A DNA stretch of 64,000 bases from Zoogloea sp041914405 (GTDB taxonomy: Bacteria; Pseudomonadota; Gammaproteobacteria; Burkholderiales; Rhodocyclaceae): positions 1 through 64,000 of the forward strand of contig NZ_JAYSDK010000018.1 in assembly GCF_041914405.1 (NCBI RefSeq), in the 5' to 3' direction. How positions within the stretch are numbered: position 1 is the first letter of the stretch; every line of letters starts with the position of its first letter. Under the pieces are notes generated by a model, which worked only from the letters and a program-made list of their open reading frames with translations, was not told where the DNA came from and did not search any database. Both the position numbers and the translations under genes were made by a program. Shown piece by piece: positions 15,606 to 25,924 of this stretch.

Positions 15606-16577
15606 ATGGATTACGTACGATTCGGCTCCACCGGCCTCAAGGTGTCGCCCCTGTGCCTGGGCTGCATGACTTACGGCAAGTCCAGCTGGCGCGAATGGGT
15701 GCTTGACGAAGAGTCGAGCCGCGGCTTCATCCGCCAAGCGCTCGACGCTGGCATTAACTTCTTCGACACCGCCGACATGTATTCCCTCGGCGCCAGCGAG
15801 GAGATCCTCGGCCGCGCGCTGCGTGACTTTGCGTCGCGGGACGACATGGTGATCGCCACCAAGGTCTTCTACCCGATGAGCCAGCGACCGAACGACCGCG
15901 GCCTGTCGCGCAAGCACATCATGGCCAGCATCGATGCGTCCCTGAAGCGGCTGGGTACGGACTACGTGGACCTCTACATCGCCCATCGCTTCGATCCGGA
16001 AACGCCCATCGAGGAGACGTTGCAGGCCTTCGACGACATCGTCCGCGCCGGCAAGGCCCGCTACATCGGTGCGTCGTCCATGTATTCCTGGCAGTTCATG
16101 AAGATGCTGACCTTCCAGGAGCGTCATGGCTTGGTTCGCTTCGTGTCGATGCAGAACCACTACAACCTAATCTACCGGGAAGAGGAGCGCGAGATGCTAC
16201 CCCTGTGCCGGGAGGAAGGCATTGCCGTGACGCCGTGGTCGCCGCTGGCTCGTGGCCTGCTCGCCGGTTCGCGCAAGACGCAGACGACGCGGGCGAATAC
16301 CGACAACCTGGCCCATGCGTGGTACGACCAGCAGGCTACCGAAGATGCAATCGTTGCTGCCGTCGAGGCGGTCGCGCAGGAGCGTGGCGTGCCGGCGGCG
16401 CAGGTGGCGATCGCCTGGGTGGCGAGCCGGACCGGCATCACCGCGCCCATCGTCGGTGCGTCCAAGCCCCATCACCTGCAGGATGCGCTGGCGGGCATCT
16501 CGTTGAAATTGACGGCGGAGGAGGTGGCCCGCCTCGAGGCGCCGTACCGGCCGCGCGGAGTGGCTGGCCATGACTGA
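15606..16577 (+). CDS. aldo/keto reductase
   Basis: NADPH-dependent aldo/keto reductase of 323 residues, cytoplasmic, of the AKR family that includes YajO/YghZ-like proteins. Seen: N-terminal MDYVRFGSTGLKVSPLCLG, catalytic Asp and Tyr in FFDTADMYSLGASEE (about 49-63), Lys in VIATKVFYPM, the active-site His in LYIAHRFD, and the cofactor-binding C-terminal TAPIVGASKPHHLQDAL. The ATG at 15606 follows AGGAG at 15593; an ATG five bases upstream is out of frame. It overlaps or abuts the next gene, benE, and both probably respond to the divergent LysR regulator. The physiological substrate cannot be told from sequence. Confidence 0.85.
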   Translation: MDYVRFGSTGLKVSPLCLGCMTYGKSSWREWVLDEESSRGFIRQALDAGINFFDTADMYSLGASEEILGRALRDFASRDDMVIATKVFYPMSQRPNDRGLSRKHIMASIDASLKRLGTDYVDLYIAHRFDPETPIEETLQAFDDIVRAGKARYIGASSMYSWQFMKMLTFQERHGLVRFVSMQNHYNLIYREEEREMLPLCREEGIAVTPWSPLARGLLAGSRKTQTTRANTDNLAHAWYDQQATEDAIVAAVEAVAQERGVPAAQVAIAWVASRTGITAPIVGASKPHHLQDALAGISLKLTAEEVARLEAPYRPRGVAGHD

Positions 16578-16647
16578 GCGTGTGTTGCAGGGCTGGCGTG
16601 CCGGTGAAGACACTGGCGACCAGCCCAATCAGAGTACGGAGAAAACC

Positions 16648-17826
16648 ATGCTGAGCAAGGACTGGTCGGTCTCGTCCGTCACGGCGGGCTTCCTGGCAGT
16701 ACTGATCTCCTATTCGGGGCCGATGATCATCTTCTTCCAGGCGGCCCAGTCAGCCCATGTGTCGCCAGACATGATCTCCTCGTGGGTGTGGGCGGTGTCC
16801 ATCGGCGCAGCGCTGTCGGGGATCTTCCTGAGCTGGGTGCTGAAGGTGCCGGTCGTCACCGCCTGGTCGGCACCGGGCACGGCGCTGTTGGTGACGCTGT
16901 TTCCCGGCCTGTCCCTCAACGAGGCGGTCGGGGCCTATATCAGTGCTGCCTTGGTGATCTTCGTAATCGGCATCACCGGCTACTTCGACCGGGTGCTGAA
17001 GCATGTGCCGAAGGGCATCGCCGCCGGCATGATGGCGGGCATCCTGTTCCAGTTCGGCAGTAACGCGTTTAAATCAGCCGGCTCGATGCCGCTGCTGACC
17101 TTCAGCATGGTGGCTGCGTACGTGATCCTCAAGCGCCTGCTGCCGCGCTACTGCATGGTGCTGGTGCTGGTGCTCGGCGTCGCGCTGGCCGTGGGCATCG
17201 GTGGAGCGGACCTGAGCAAGGTGCAGCTGAGCTTCGCCACGCCGACCTTCATCCGGCCGGAGTGGAGCTGGAGTTCTACGTTGAGCCTTGCCTTGCCGCT
17301 GGTACTCGTCAGCATCACCGGACAGTTCCTGCCGGGCATGGCAATCCTGCGCAGCTCGGGCTATTCGACGCCGGCGCGGCCGATCCTGGCGATCACCAGC
17401 ATTGCGTCCCTCGTCGTGGCCTTTTTCGGCGGCATCACCATCGTCATCGCGGCGATCACCGCGGCGCTGTGCACGGGCAAGGACGCCCACGACGATCCGG
17501 CCAAGCGCTATGTGGCGGGAATCTCCAATGGGGTGTTCTACCTGATCGGCGGCTGTTTCGGGGCGACCATCGTGTCCCTGTTCGCGGTGTTGCCGAAGGA
17601 GTTCGTCGCGCTGCTGGCCGGTCTGGCGCTGATCGGAGCAATCACCGCCAATATCATGGGAGCGATCAACGAGGCGGACCATCGGGAAGCGTCGATCATC
17701 ACCTTCCTGGCGACGGCCTCGGGGATGAGCTTCCTCGGCCTCGGCTCCGCTTTCTGGGGCGTGGTTATCGGCTCCTTCGCCTACCTGGTGCTGCACCGGC
17801 CGTGGCCGGTACGCAAGACGTCTTGA
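16648..17826 (+). CDS. benE: benzoate/H+ symporter family protein
   Basis: Inner-membrane protein of 392 residues of the BenE family, with about 12 hydrophobic segments. Family marks seen: TAGFLAVLISYSGPMIIFFQAA at the N-terminus, PVVTAWSAPGTALLVTLFPG with the conserved TAWSAPG, NEAVGAYI, GIAAGMMAGILFQFG, ALPLVLVSITGQFLPGMAIL and ASGMSFLGLGSAFWG. I chose the ATG at 16648, preceded by ACGGAGAAAACC, because similarity begins there; an upstream in-frame ATG at 16570 overlaps the aldo/keto reductase stop and would add 26 residues without similarity. BenE proteins import benzoate; here the gene is not in the ben operon but 5 kb away, under the LysR regulator. Confidence 0.85.
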   Translation: MLSKDWSVSSVTAGFLAVLISYSGPMIIFFQAAQSAHVSPDMISSWVWAVSIGAALSGIFLSWVLKVPVVTAWSAPGTALLVTLFPGLSLNEAVGAYISAALVIFVIGITGYFDRVLKHVPKGIAAGMMAGILFQFGSNAFKSAGSMPLLTFSMVAAYVILKRLLPRYCMVLVLVLGVALAVGIGGADLSKVQLSFATPTFIRPEWSWSSTLSLALPLVLVSITGQFLPGMAILRSSGYSTPARPILAITSIASLVVAFFGGITIVIAAITAALCTGKDAHDDPAKRYVAGISNGVFYLIGGCFGATIVSLFAVLPKEFVALLAGLALIGAITANIMGAINEADHREASIITFLATASGMSFLGLGSAFWGVVIGSFAYLVLHRPWPVRKTS

Positions 17827-17874
17827 GCGGCGGCTGGGGATCAGCAGAGCATGCTGATCCCCGCTGCTCAGGGC

Positions 17875-19065
17875 TTATTGCAGTTCTGCGAAAAGGTCGG
17901 GCCCGAAGACCTCGTAGTGGATACGGTCGCGGGAAACGCCCTGATCCAGCAGTTTGCGACGCTGTTCCTGCATGAAGGGCAGCGGGCCGCACAGGTAGAA
18001 GTCGCCATCGGTGGGCAGCTCGACGGCGTCCAGGCTCATGCGGCCTGGCAGCGCCTGGGGGTCGGCGCCGGCCTCTTCCAGCCACAGGTGGTAGCGGGCA
18101 TCTTTCAGCGCCTCGACACAGGCTTCCACCTCGTCGCGGTGGGGGTAGCGATCGGCCGCTGCGGTGGCGTAAGCGAACAGCACCGGTCGTGCGGGTTGCG
18201 TTGCCGTCAGGTGACGCAGCATCGAGACCATCGGGGTGATGCCGACACCAGCACTGATCAGGGCGACCGGGCGCGTGTCGCCTTGCAGGCGGAAATCGCC
18301 GGCCGGCGGGCCGACGCGGATCTGATCGCCAACCTCGATGTCGCCGTGGATGCGGCTCGACACCGCGCCGGCCGGCGCGGCATCGCCCTCGGCGACGCGC
18401 TTCACTGTGATCCGCCACGCGTCCTTGCCCGGCGCATCGGACAGGCTGTACTGGCGCACCTGGGTCAGCCCGGCCTCGGGGATTGGCAAAGCCACGCTGA
18501 GGTACTGGCCAGGCACGAAATCCGGCAGCGCCGCGCCGTCGCGGGGCTTCAGTGTCAGGGCCACGGTGTCGGCGCTGGTGACTTCCTTGTGGGCGACGTC
18601 CATCACCGGCCAGGACTGGCCTGCCTGCCAGTCGCGCTCCTGGTAAAGGCGGGCTTCGCGGGCCACCAGTTCGGTGGCCATCAGCCAGTAGACCTCGTCC
18701 CAGGCGGCGGCGATTTCCGGGGTGATCGCCGCGCCAAGCACTTCGCCAAGGGAAGCCATCAGGTGGCGGCCGACGATGGTGTACTGCGCCGGCGTGATGC
18801 CCAGGCTGACGTGCTTGTGGGCGATGCGGTCGAGCACCGGGCCGATGATTTCCGGCTTGTCCATGTGCTTGGCAAACGCATACACAGCACCGGCCAGAGC
18901 CTGGGCCTGATTGCCGCTGGCTTGGTTGCCCATATTGAAGAGGTTCTTCAGCTCCGGGTGGTGGCCGAACATGCGGGCGTAGAAATGGCGCGTGATCGCT
19001 TCGCCGTTGGCCAGCAGGACGGGGACGGTCGCCTCGATGAGCGGGCGTGCGGTGGTGGACAGCAT
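17875..19065 (-). CDS. hmp: flavohemoglobin nitric oxide dioxygenase
   Basis: Cytoplasmic flavohemoglobin of 396 residues that oxidises NO to nitrate with O2 and NAD(P)H. The globin domain (1-140) has Tyr29 and Gln53 on the distal side and His85 (IAHKHVSLGI) as proximal heme ligand, at the usual E. coli Hmp numbers. A ferredoxin-reductase domain follows: RQYSLSDAPGKD binds FAD, ISAGVGITPMVSML binds NAD, and FYLCGPLPFMQ is near the end. The start at 19065 gives a full-length protein. It lies downstream of a class II aldolase gene and of NsrR-type sites, and nsrR is divergent from that pair, so NO control is likely. Confidence 0.93.
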   Translation of the reverse strand: MLSTTARPLIEATVPVLLANGEAITRHFYARMFGHHPELKNLFNMGNQASGNQAQALAGAVYAFAKHMDKPEIIGPVLDRIAHKHVSLGITPAQYTIVGRHLMASLGEVLGAAITPEIAAAWDEVYWLMATELVAREARLYQERDWQAGQSWPVMDVAHKEVTSADTVALTLKPRDGAALPDFVPGQYLSVALPIPEAGLTQVRQYSLSDAPGKDAWRITVKRVAEGDAAPAGAVSSRIHGDIEVGDQIRVGPPAGDFRLQGDTRPVALISAGVGITPMVSMLRHLTATQPARPVLFAYATAAADRYPHRDEVEACVEALKDARYHLWLEEAGADPQALPGRMSLDAVELPTDGDFYLCGPLPFMQEQRRKLLDQGVSRDRIHYEVFGPDLFAELQ

Positions 19066-19141
19066 GGGGGAGGAATCCTCTCTGTTGGGATTGTTTTGTC
19101 GAACTGCAGGGGGCGATGGGGAGCGCCCCCGTTAAGGGAAA

Positions 19142-19798
19142 TCAGTAAGTGCGGGTCTGCTCGGAATGGACGGCCGTGGCCGGCTGGCCGGCGGTCAGCG
19201 CGATACGGCAGATGTGTTCCAGTCGTTCCACGTGCTCGAAGGCCTCCCAAGGAGTCCGGCCGACGGCGACGACGCCATGGCGATCCAGGCCGACGATATG
19301 CGGCGCCGGTCCCAGCGCTGGCTGGAAGGCGGCTTCGCAGGCTTCTGCCAGCTCCAGGCTGGTGGCAGGCAGGGCCGGTACGTCCTGGCCGACGCGGGTG
19401 TAGCGGGTGACTTCAGGGAAGCCGGCCGACAGTTCGGCGAGTTGGTGACCGGCATACAGCGCGGCGACGGTATGAGTCGGATGCAGGTGGAGGACGGTCA
19501 GCTTGCGGCCGCCAAGGCGTACCTGCAGGCGGCGGTGGAGTTCCAGCTCGCCCGACGGCTGGGGATAGGCGTCGGCCGCCAGCGTGCCGTCGGCAGGGAC
19601 GTAGACGAACTGGGTCGGCACCAGCGCATGTTTGATGACGCCGCTGGCCGACACCAGAAAGCCGCGCCCGTCGGTCATCGCCACGGAGATGTTGCCGTCG
19701 CGGGTGCTGATCCAACCGAGCTTGTAGGCGCGCCGCATCACGGCGCAGGCTTGTTCCAGTGTCGGGTGTTCCGGGGGCGTGTTGCGCTGGGGCTTCAT
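19142..19798 (-). CDS. class II aldolase/adducin-like protein in the hmp operon
   Basis: Protein of 218 residues with the class II aldolase fold, related to fuculose-phosphate aldolase and MtnB dehydratase. Seen: STRDGNISVAMTDGRGFLVSASGVIK near residue 31, the metal-binding pair in TVLHLHPTHTVAALYAG near 100, and a later His region in DRHGVVAVGRTPWEAFEHVERLEHI. A divalent metal enzyme acting on a small phosphorylated or hydroxylated carbon compound is expected, but the substrate is unknown. It is the first gene after the NsrR-type sites and lies 76 bases upstream of hmp on the same strand, so it is probably expressed with hmp under NO stress, which is unusual for this family. The ATG is at 19798. 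Confidence 0.75.
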   Translation of the reverse strand: MKPQRNTPPEHPTLEQACAVMRRAYKLGWISTRDGNISVAMTDGRGFLVSASGVIKHALVPTQFVYVPADGTLAADAYPQPSGELELHRRLQVRLGGRKLTVLHLHPTHTVAALYAGHQLAELSAGFPEVTRYTRVGQDVPALPATSLELAEACEAAFQPALGPAPHIVGLDRHGVVAVGRTPWEAFEHVERLEHICRIALTAGQPATAVHSEQTRTY

Positions 19799-19832
19799 GC
19801 GGGTCTCTCCGTGGTTGTTGGGTATTGGTTTA

Positions 19833-19899
19833 AGTTGACTCTAAAATGCATCTTTAAAAGAGTCAACGAAAATGAATCTTTAAAGGAATCCCCTATAAT
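19833..19899. promoter_or_regulatory. divergent promoters with two NsrR-type sites
   Basis: AAAATGCATCTTTAAA (19843-19858) and AAAATGAATCTTTAAA (19869-19884) are repeats with one mismatch, 26 bases apart, and contain the AAGATGCATTT-like sequence typical of NsrR half sites when read on the minus strand. Reading leftward, TTGACT (complement of 19861-19866), 17 bases, TAGAGT (complement of 19838-19843) form a promoter for the aldolase-hmp pair that covers the first site. Reading rightward, TATAAT at 19894-19899 is a good -10 for nsrR just beyond the second site. Confidence 0.65.
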
Positions 19900-19949
19900 C
19901 GGAGCAATCAATGCCCGGAACGGGCGTGTTTCAGAGTCGATCGCCGGCC

Positions 19950-20387
19950 ATGCACATCACCCAGCACACCGATTACGCCTTGCGCGTCCTGATTTTTCTG
20001 GCTTCCAACGAGCATCGCTTGCCGACGATCCAGGAGATCTCCGAGCGTTTCGAGATCTCCCGCAGTCACCTGATGAAGGTCGTCAATCAATTGATCCGCA
20101 ACGGTTTTGTCGAAGGTATCCGCGGCAAGGGCGGCGGTCTGCGCCTGGCTCGGCCGCCGGCGGAGATCTGGATTGGCGAAGTGGTGCGCAAGATGGAGGT
20201 AGATCTGGCCCTGGTGGAGTGCTTCACCGAAGGCAGCCGCTGTCTGCTGACTTCGCGCTGCCGCCTGAAGGGCGTGTTCGACGTCGCGCTGGAGGCCTTC
20301 TTCAAGTCCCTCGACACAGTGAGCCTGGCCGAGGTGCTAGGGCCTACCCAGCGCGAGATCCTGCATGTGCTGACTCGCGTGGAGTAA
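19950..20387 (+). CDS. nsrR: NO-sensing Rrf2-family repressor NsrR
   Basis: Rrf2-type regulator of 145 residues with an N-terminal winged helix (MHITQHTDYALRVLIFLASN and EISERFEISRSHLMKVVNQL) and an iron-sulfur cluster site with Cys91, Cys98 and Cys104 (ECFTEGSRCLLTSRCRLKGV), the NsrR pattern. NO damages the cluster and relieves repression. The ATG at 19950 starts the conserved domain. It is divergent from the class II aldolase-hmp pair with matching operator-like sites in between, and converges with the sigma-54 activator gene at 20444. Confidence 0.9.
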   Translation: MHITQHTDYALRVLIFLASNEHRLPTIQEISERFEISRSHLMKVVNQLIRNGFVEGIRGKGGGLRLARPPAEIWIGEVVRKMEVDLALVECFTEGSRCLLTSRCRLKGVFDVALEAFFKSLDTVSLAEVLGPTQREILHVLTRVE

Positions 20388-20410
20388 GCACCCGCAATGG
20401 GAGGAGGGTA

Positions 20411-20432
20411 GCGCGCCCCGGTCGGAGCGCGC
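20411..20432. terminator. hairpin between convergent nsrR and sigma-54 activator
   Basis: GCGCGC at 20411-20416 pairs with GCGCGC at 20427-20432 around a 10-base loop in the 56-base gap between two converging genes. There is no T run; a weak bidirectional terminator is possible. Confidence 0.35.
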
Positions 20433-20443
20433 AGCAGTCGGGC

Positions 20444-22264
<1,821 letters not shown>

Positions 22265-22460
22265 AGGCGAACCTCCCGGGCATTGCGGGTTCTGGCGTGC
22301 ATTGTCTCTCCCTCCTCAATGCTTATAGGTCTGAATCAGAGTCGCGGGTTGTAGCACGCGGCGTGCCTGAAGCCGATTCGATGTCGGCAATACCGAAGAT
22401 ACGCCGGTTGGCGGGTGGCGAACAACTCCAAATGACCCTGCCGCTTGCAGGGGCGTGAAT

Positions 22461-22520
22461 GCATTGATTCATTGTGCAGTGCATTATTAATGAATGGATT
22501 AAAGCATTTGATTCATTTGC
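22461..22520 (+). promoter_or_regulatory. candidate upstream activator sites for the ben operon
   Basis: GCATTGATTCATTGTGC (22461-22477) and GCATTTGATTCATTTGC (22504-22520) are near repeats, with an inverted version, TTAATGAATGGATT, between them. They lie about 120-180 bases upstream of the -24/-12 promoter at 22642, the usual distance for enhancer sites of XylR/DmpR proteins, and contain TTGAT halves as in known sites. Confidence 0.55.
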
Positions 22521-22641
22521 TCAGGTGCTTCGATGCCCGGCGAAGCATACCTGTGCCCCTCCAAAAAATCTCGAGAATTAACCTAAATCCCGCGCCAGCT
22601 CTGGGTTGCGCCGATTATGCTAATTGACTTTACGCAAGAGC

Positions 22642-22657
22642 TGGCACGCCTTTCGCT
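22642..22657 (+). promoter_or_regulatory. sigma-54 (-24/-12) promoter for benA
   Basis: TGGCACGCCTTTCGCT has the -24 element TGGCACG and a -12 GC, with GG and GC exactly ten bases apart (22643-22644 and 22655-22656). The match to consensus TGGCACG-N4-TTGC is good apart from C for T in the -12 box. The transcript would have a leader of about 320 bases before benA. Confidence 0.65.
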
Positions 22658-22988
22658 ATCAGGTCTCCCGCAAGGCCAGACTCAACGTAATGCTCGATCA
22701 GCCAACGAATTGAGCAAATCCGGAGTCCGGTGAACAGGACAGAGCCTCGCAGACAAGCAGGCCAGGAACGGAGACGAGAATCATGCCGCAGATGCTTTCC
22801 CCCCGCGATCCGCCCTAGGCGGTCGCTACCCCGGCCGCCATTCGGCGGCGCCCTTACCGAAGCCCGTTTTGCCCTTTGTGCGTGTCGACCTGCCAGGTCG
22901 GCGGCAGGGCAGGGCTCGGCCCGAAGAAATCGTTTTGCACCAGCGCCCGTGGGCGATTTTTGATTCAGACCGCGAATAGGAGACCAGC
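22658..22988 (+). other. long benA leader with two hairpins
   Basis: No gene is recognised in this stretch. It contains a hairpin at 22804-22823 (GCGATCCGCC against GGCGGTCGC, one bulge) and another at 22834-22849 (GCCGCC, four-base loop, GGCGGC), followed by AGGAG before the benA GTG. No T tract follows the stems. They could be attenuator or stability elements. The part upstream of the promoter (22265-22460) shows nothing recognisable. Confidence 0.35.
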
Positions 22989-24362
22989 GTGACCCAGATC
23001 CGCCACGACACCCAGACCCGTCTCGACAAGCTCGATGCCCTGCTTGAAGAGGATCCCGTCAATCATATCTACCGCCTGGATCGCTCTGCCTTCACCGATG
23101 AGGAATGGTTCGAGCTCGAGATGAAGTACGTCTTCGAGGGCAACTGGGTCTATCTCGCCCACGAAAGCCAGATCGCCAACGTCAATGACTACATGACCGT
23201 CTACGTCGGCCGTCAGCCGGTGGTGCTGACCCGCGACAAGACCGGCAACCTGAATGCGCTGCTCAACACCTGCACGCACCGCGGCGCGCAGCTGGCCCGC
23301 CACAAGAAGGGCAACAAGTCGAGCTTCACCTGCCCGTTCCACGGCTGGACCTTCAACAACGCCGGCAAGCTGCTGAAGGTGAAGGACCAGACCCCGGACG
23401 CGGGTTACCCCGACAGCTTCAACTGCAACGGCAGCCACGATCTCGTCAAGCTGGGCGCTTTCGAAAACTACCGTGGTTTCCTGTTCGGCAGCATCAACCC
23501 GGACGTCAAGCCGCTGGTCGAGCATCTGGGCGAAGCCGCCAAGATCATCGACATGATCGTGGATCAGGCACCGGAAGGCATCGAGGTGCTGCGCGGTTCC
23601 GGCTCCTACGTCTTTGACGCCAACTGGAAGCTGCAGGCCGAAAATGGCGCCGACGGCTACCACGTCACCGCCACCCACTGGAACTACGCCGCCACGCAAG
23701 GGCGCCGTACCACCGACGGCAAGGTCGACACCATCAAGGCCATGAGCGCCGGCGGCTGGGCGCGCAAGGGCGGCGGCTCCTACTCATTCAAGAATGGCCA
23801 CCTGGTGTTGTGGACCAACTGGGCCAACCCGGAAGACCGCCCGCTGTGGGCCAAGCGCGACGAGTGGGTTGAGAAGTTCGGTGAAGCCAAGGCCGACTGG
23901 ATGCTCAGCAAGTCCCGCAACCTGTGCCTGTACCCCAACGTGTATCTGATGGACCAGTTCAGCTCGCAGATCCGCGTGCTGCGCCCGATCTCCGTCGATA
24001 AGACCGAAGCCACCATCTACTGCATCGCCCCCAAGGGCGAAGCCCCCGAAGCCCGTGCCCGCCGCCTGCGTCAGTACGAGGACTTCTTCAACGCCACCGG
24101 CATGGCCACCCCGGACGACCTGGAAGAGTTCCGCTCCTGCCAGCAGGGCTTCAACGCCCGCGCTGTGAAGTGGAACGACATGACCCGCGGCTCGGTGCAC
24201 TGGGTTGAAGGCGCCGACGACAACGCCAAGGCGATCGGCCTCAAGCCGGAACTGTCCGGCGTCAAGACCGAAGACGAAGGCCTGTACACCGTGCAGCACA
24301 AGTACTGGGTCGAAGCCATGAAGAAAGCCATCCACGCTGAAGAAAACAACGGAGACAAGTGA
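22989..24362 (+). CDS. benA: benzoate 1,2-dioxygenase large subunit
   Basis: Alpha subunit (457 residues) of the ring-hydroxylating dioxygenase that converts benzoate to its 1,2-cis-dihydrodiol. The Rieske site has Cys95-x-His97 (CTHRG) and Cys115-x2-His118 (CPFHGW). The catalytic domain has the iron-site segment ENGADGYHVTATHWNYA near residue 214, whose two His bind iron. The start is GTG at 22989, preceded by AGGAG; similarity starts there and no ATG is in place. Its TGA overlaps the benB ATG. It resembles BenA/XylX rather than anthranilate or toluate-only enzymes, but benzoate versus toluate preference cannot be settled from sequence. Confidence 0.92.
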   Translation: MTQIRHDTQTRLDKLDALLEEDPVNHIYRLDRSAFTDEEWFELEMKYVFEGNWVYLAHESQIANVNDYMTVYVGRQPVVLTRDKTGNLNALLNTCTHRGAQLARHKKGNKSSFTCPFHGWTFNNAGKLLKVKDQTPDAGYPDSFNCNGSHDLVKLGAFENYRGFLFGSINPDVKPLVEHLGEAAKIIDMIVDQAPEGIEVLRGSGSYVFDANWKLQAENGADGYHVTATHWNYAATQGRRTTDGKVDTIKAMSAGGWARKGGGSYSFKNGHLVLWTNWANPEDRPLWAKRDEWVEKFGEAKADWMLSKSRNLCLYPNVYLMDQFSSQIRVLRPISVDKTEATIYCIAPKGEAPEARARRLRQYEDFFNATGMATPDDLEEFRSCQQGFNARAVKWNDMTRGSVHWVEGADDNAKAIGLKPELSGVKTEDEGLYTVQHKYWVEAMKKAIHAEENNGDK

Positions 24363-24847
24363 TGCTGTCCTACGAAGCCATTCAAACCTACCTGTACCAG
24401 GAAGCCCGTGCCCTCGACGAACGCCGCTGGAACGACTGGCTGGCCTTCTACGCTGAAGACGTGGAGTTCTGGATGCCGTCCTGGGATGACGACGGCACGC
24501 TGACCACCAATCCGCAGAACGAAGTCTCGTTGATCTACTACGCCAACAAGCAGGGTCTGGAAGACCGCGTGTTCCGCATCGAGACCGAACGCTCGAGCGC
24601 CACCATTCCGGACACCCGCACCGGCCACGCGATCAACAACCTGGAGATCCTCTCCCAGGACGACAGCACGATCCGGCTGCGCTTCAACTGGACCACCCAT
24701 AGCTACCGCTACCAGATCGTCGATACCTACTTCGGCACGTCCGAATACACCCTCGACGTTACCGGTCCGAAGCCGCTGATCAAGCGCAAGTACGTGGTCC
24801 TCAAGAACGACCACATCCATCACGTGCTGGACATCTACCACATCTGA
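24362..24847 (+). CDS. benB: benzoate 1,2-dioxygenase small subunit
   Basis: Beta subunit (161 residues) of the benzoate dioxygenase hexamer, structural and NTF2-like in fold. Seen: LYQEARALDERRWNDWLAFYAEDVEFWMP near the N-terminus, conserved among BenB/XylY, and the C-terminal KYVVLKNDHIHHVLDIYHI. I use the ATG at 24362, overlapping the benA stop as TGATG; an in-frame GTG one codon earlier is possible. A strong terminator-like hairpin follows six bases after its stop, separating it from benC. Confidence 0.9.
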   Translation: MLSYEAIQTYLYQEARALDERRWNDWLAFYAEDVEFWMPSWDDDGTLTTNPQNEVSLIYYANKQGLEDRVFRIETERSSATIPDTRTGHAINNLEILSQDDSTIRLRFNWTTHSYRYQIVDTYFGTSEYTLDVTGPKPLIKRKYVVLKNDHIHHVLDIYHI

Positions 24848-24853
24848 TGTATC

Positions 24854-24881
24854 GGGCCCGCCGGAGGGCGGGCCCTTGTTT
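24854..24881 (+). terminator. strong hairpin with T-rich tail between benB and benC
   Basis: GGGCCCGCC (24854-24862) pairs with GGCGGGCCC (24867-24875) around a four-base loop and is followed by TTGTTTTA. It has the form of an intrinsic terminator but sits inside the ben operon, six bases after benB. It may lower benC-and-beyond transcription relative to benAB. Confidence 0.7.
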
Positions 24882-24907
24882 TACTCCACGACAGAGGGGC
24901 GCTCACC

Positions 24908-25924
24908 ATGACCTACAACATTGCGCTGCAGTTCGAAGATGGGGTCACCCGCATCATTCCCTGCGAAGCCGACGAGCTGGTGGCGGATGCCGCCTACCGG
25001 GCCAAGATCAACATTCCGCTGGACTGCCGTGACGGCGCCTGCGGAACCTGCAAGTGCCACTGCGAAAGTGGCCGCTACACCCAGGGCGTGTACATCGAAG
25101 ACGCCCTGACCGACGACGAAGCTGCGCAGGGCTACATCCTCACCTGCCAGATGCGCCCGGAATCCGACTGCGTGATCCGCGTGCCGGCCTCGTCCGCCGC
25201 CTGCAAGACCGAAGTGGCGACCCACGGCGGCAAGCTGTCGAAGATCGACCGCGACTCCGCGACCACCGTGTCTTTCTCCCTGCAGGCCGACAAGCCGCTG
25301 TCCTTCCTGCCGGGCCAGTACGTCAACCTGAACGTGCCGGGCACGCAGGAAACCCGCGCCTATTCCTTCAGTTCCGCGCCCAACCGCAATGAGCTGTCCT
25401 TCCTGATTCGCGACGTCCCCAACGGCCTGATGAGCACCTTCATGCGCAGCAAGGCCAACACCGGCGACGCGATGACCTTCACCGGCCCCTACGGCAGCTT
25501 CTACCTGCGCCCGGCGCAGCGCCCGATCCTGATGCTCGCCGGCGGCACCGGCCTGGCGCCGTTCCTGTCCATGCTGCGCTGGCTGCAGGACAACCCGACC
25601 ACCCAGCCCATCCTGTTGGCTTACGGCGTCAATACCAACGACGACCTCGTCGAACTGGACACCCTGGAAGCCCTGAAGGCGGCGATGCCGAACTTCGACT
25701 ACTTCACCTGTGTGGTGGATGGCGCCAGCGGCCACCCGCGCCTCGGTTATGTGACCGATCACCTGACACCGGCCAACCTCAATGAAGGTAACGCGGATGT
25801 GTACGTCTGCGGGCCTCCCCCGATGGTCGAAGGCGTGCGCAAGTGGATGGCGGGCGCAGGCGTGGCCCCGGCCAACTTCTACTTCGAGAAGTTCTCCGCC
25901 TCCAGCGAAGGAGCCGCAGCATGA
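24908..25924 (+). CDS. benC: benzoate dioxygenase reductase
   Basis: Electron-transfer component of 338 residues that passes electrons from NADH through FAD and a 2Fe-2S cluster to BenAB. The N-terminal plant-type ferredoxin has Cys40, Cys45, Cys48 (CRDGACGTC) and Cys80 (YILTCQ). The FAD domain has RAYSFSSAPN near residue 155, and the NAD domain has MLAGGTGLAPFLSML near 212 and VYVCGPPPMVEGVR near 300. The ATG at 24908 lies 60 bases after benB, past a terminator-like hairpin. Its TGA overlaps the benD ATG as ATGA. Confidence 0.92.
   Translation: MTYNIALQFEDGVTRIIPCEADELVADAAYRAKINIPLDCRDGACGTCKCHCESGRYTQGVYIEDALTDDEAAQGYILTCQMRPESDCVIRVPASSAACKTEVATHGGKLSKIDRDSATTVSFSLQADKPLSFLPGQYVNLNVPGTQETRAYSFSSAPNRNELSFLIRDVPNGLMSTFMRSKANTGDAMTFTGPYGSFYLRPAQRPILMLAGGTGLAPFLSMLRWLQDNPTTQPILLAYGVNTNDDLVELDTLEALKAAMPNFDYFTCVVDGASGHPRLGYVTDHLTPANLNEGNADVYVCGPPPMVEGVRKWMAGAGVAPANFYFEKFSASSEGAAA

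Noticed and set aside
22730..22963. A 77-codon frame in the benA leader.
   Set aside because: Arg/Pro/Ala-rich with no ribosome site, and it spans two hairpins; it looks like non-coding leader.
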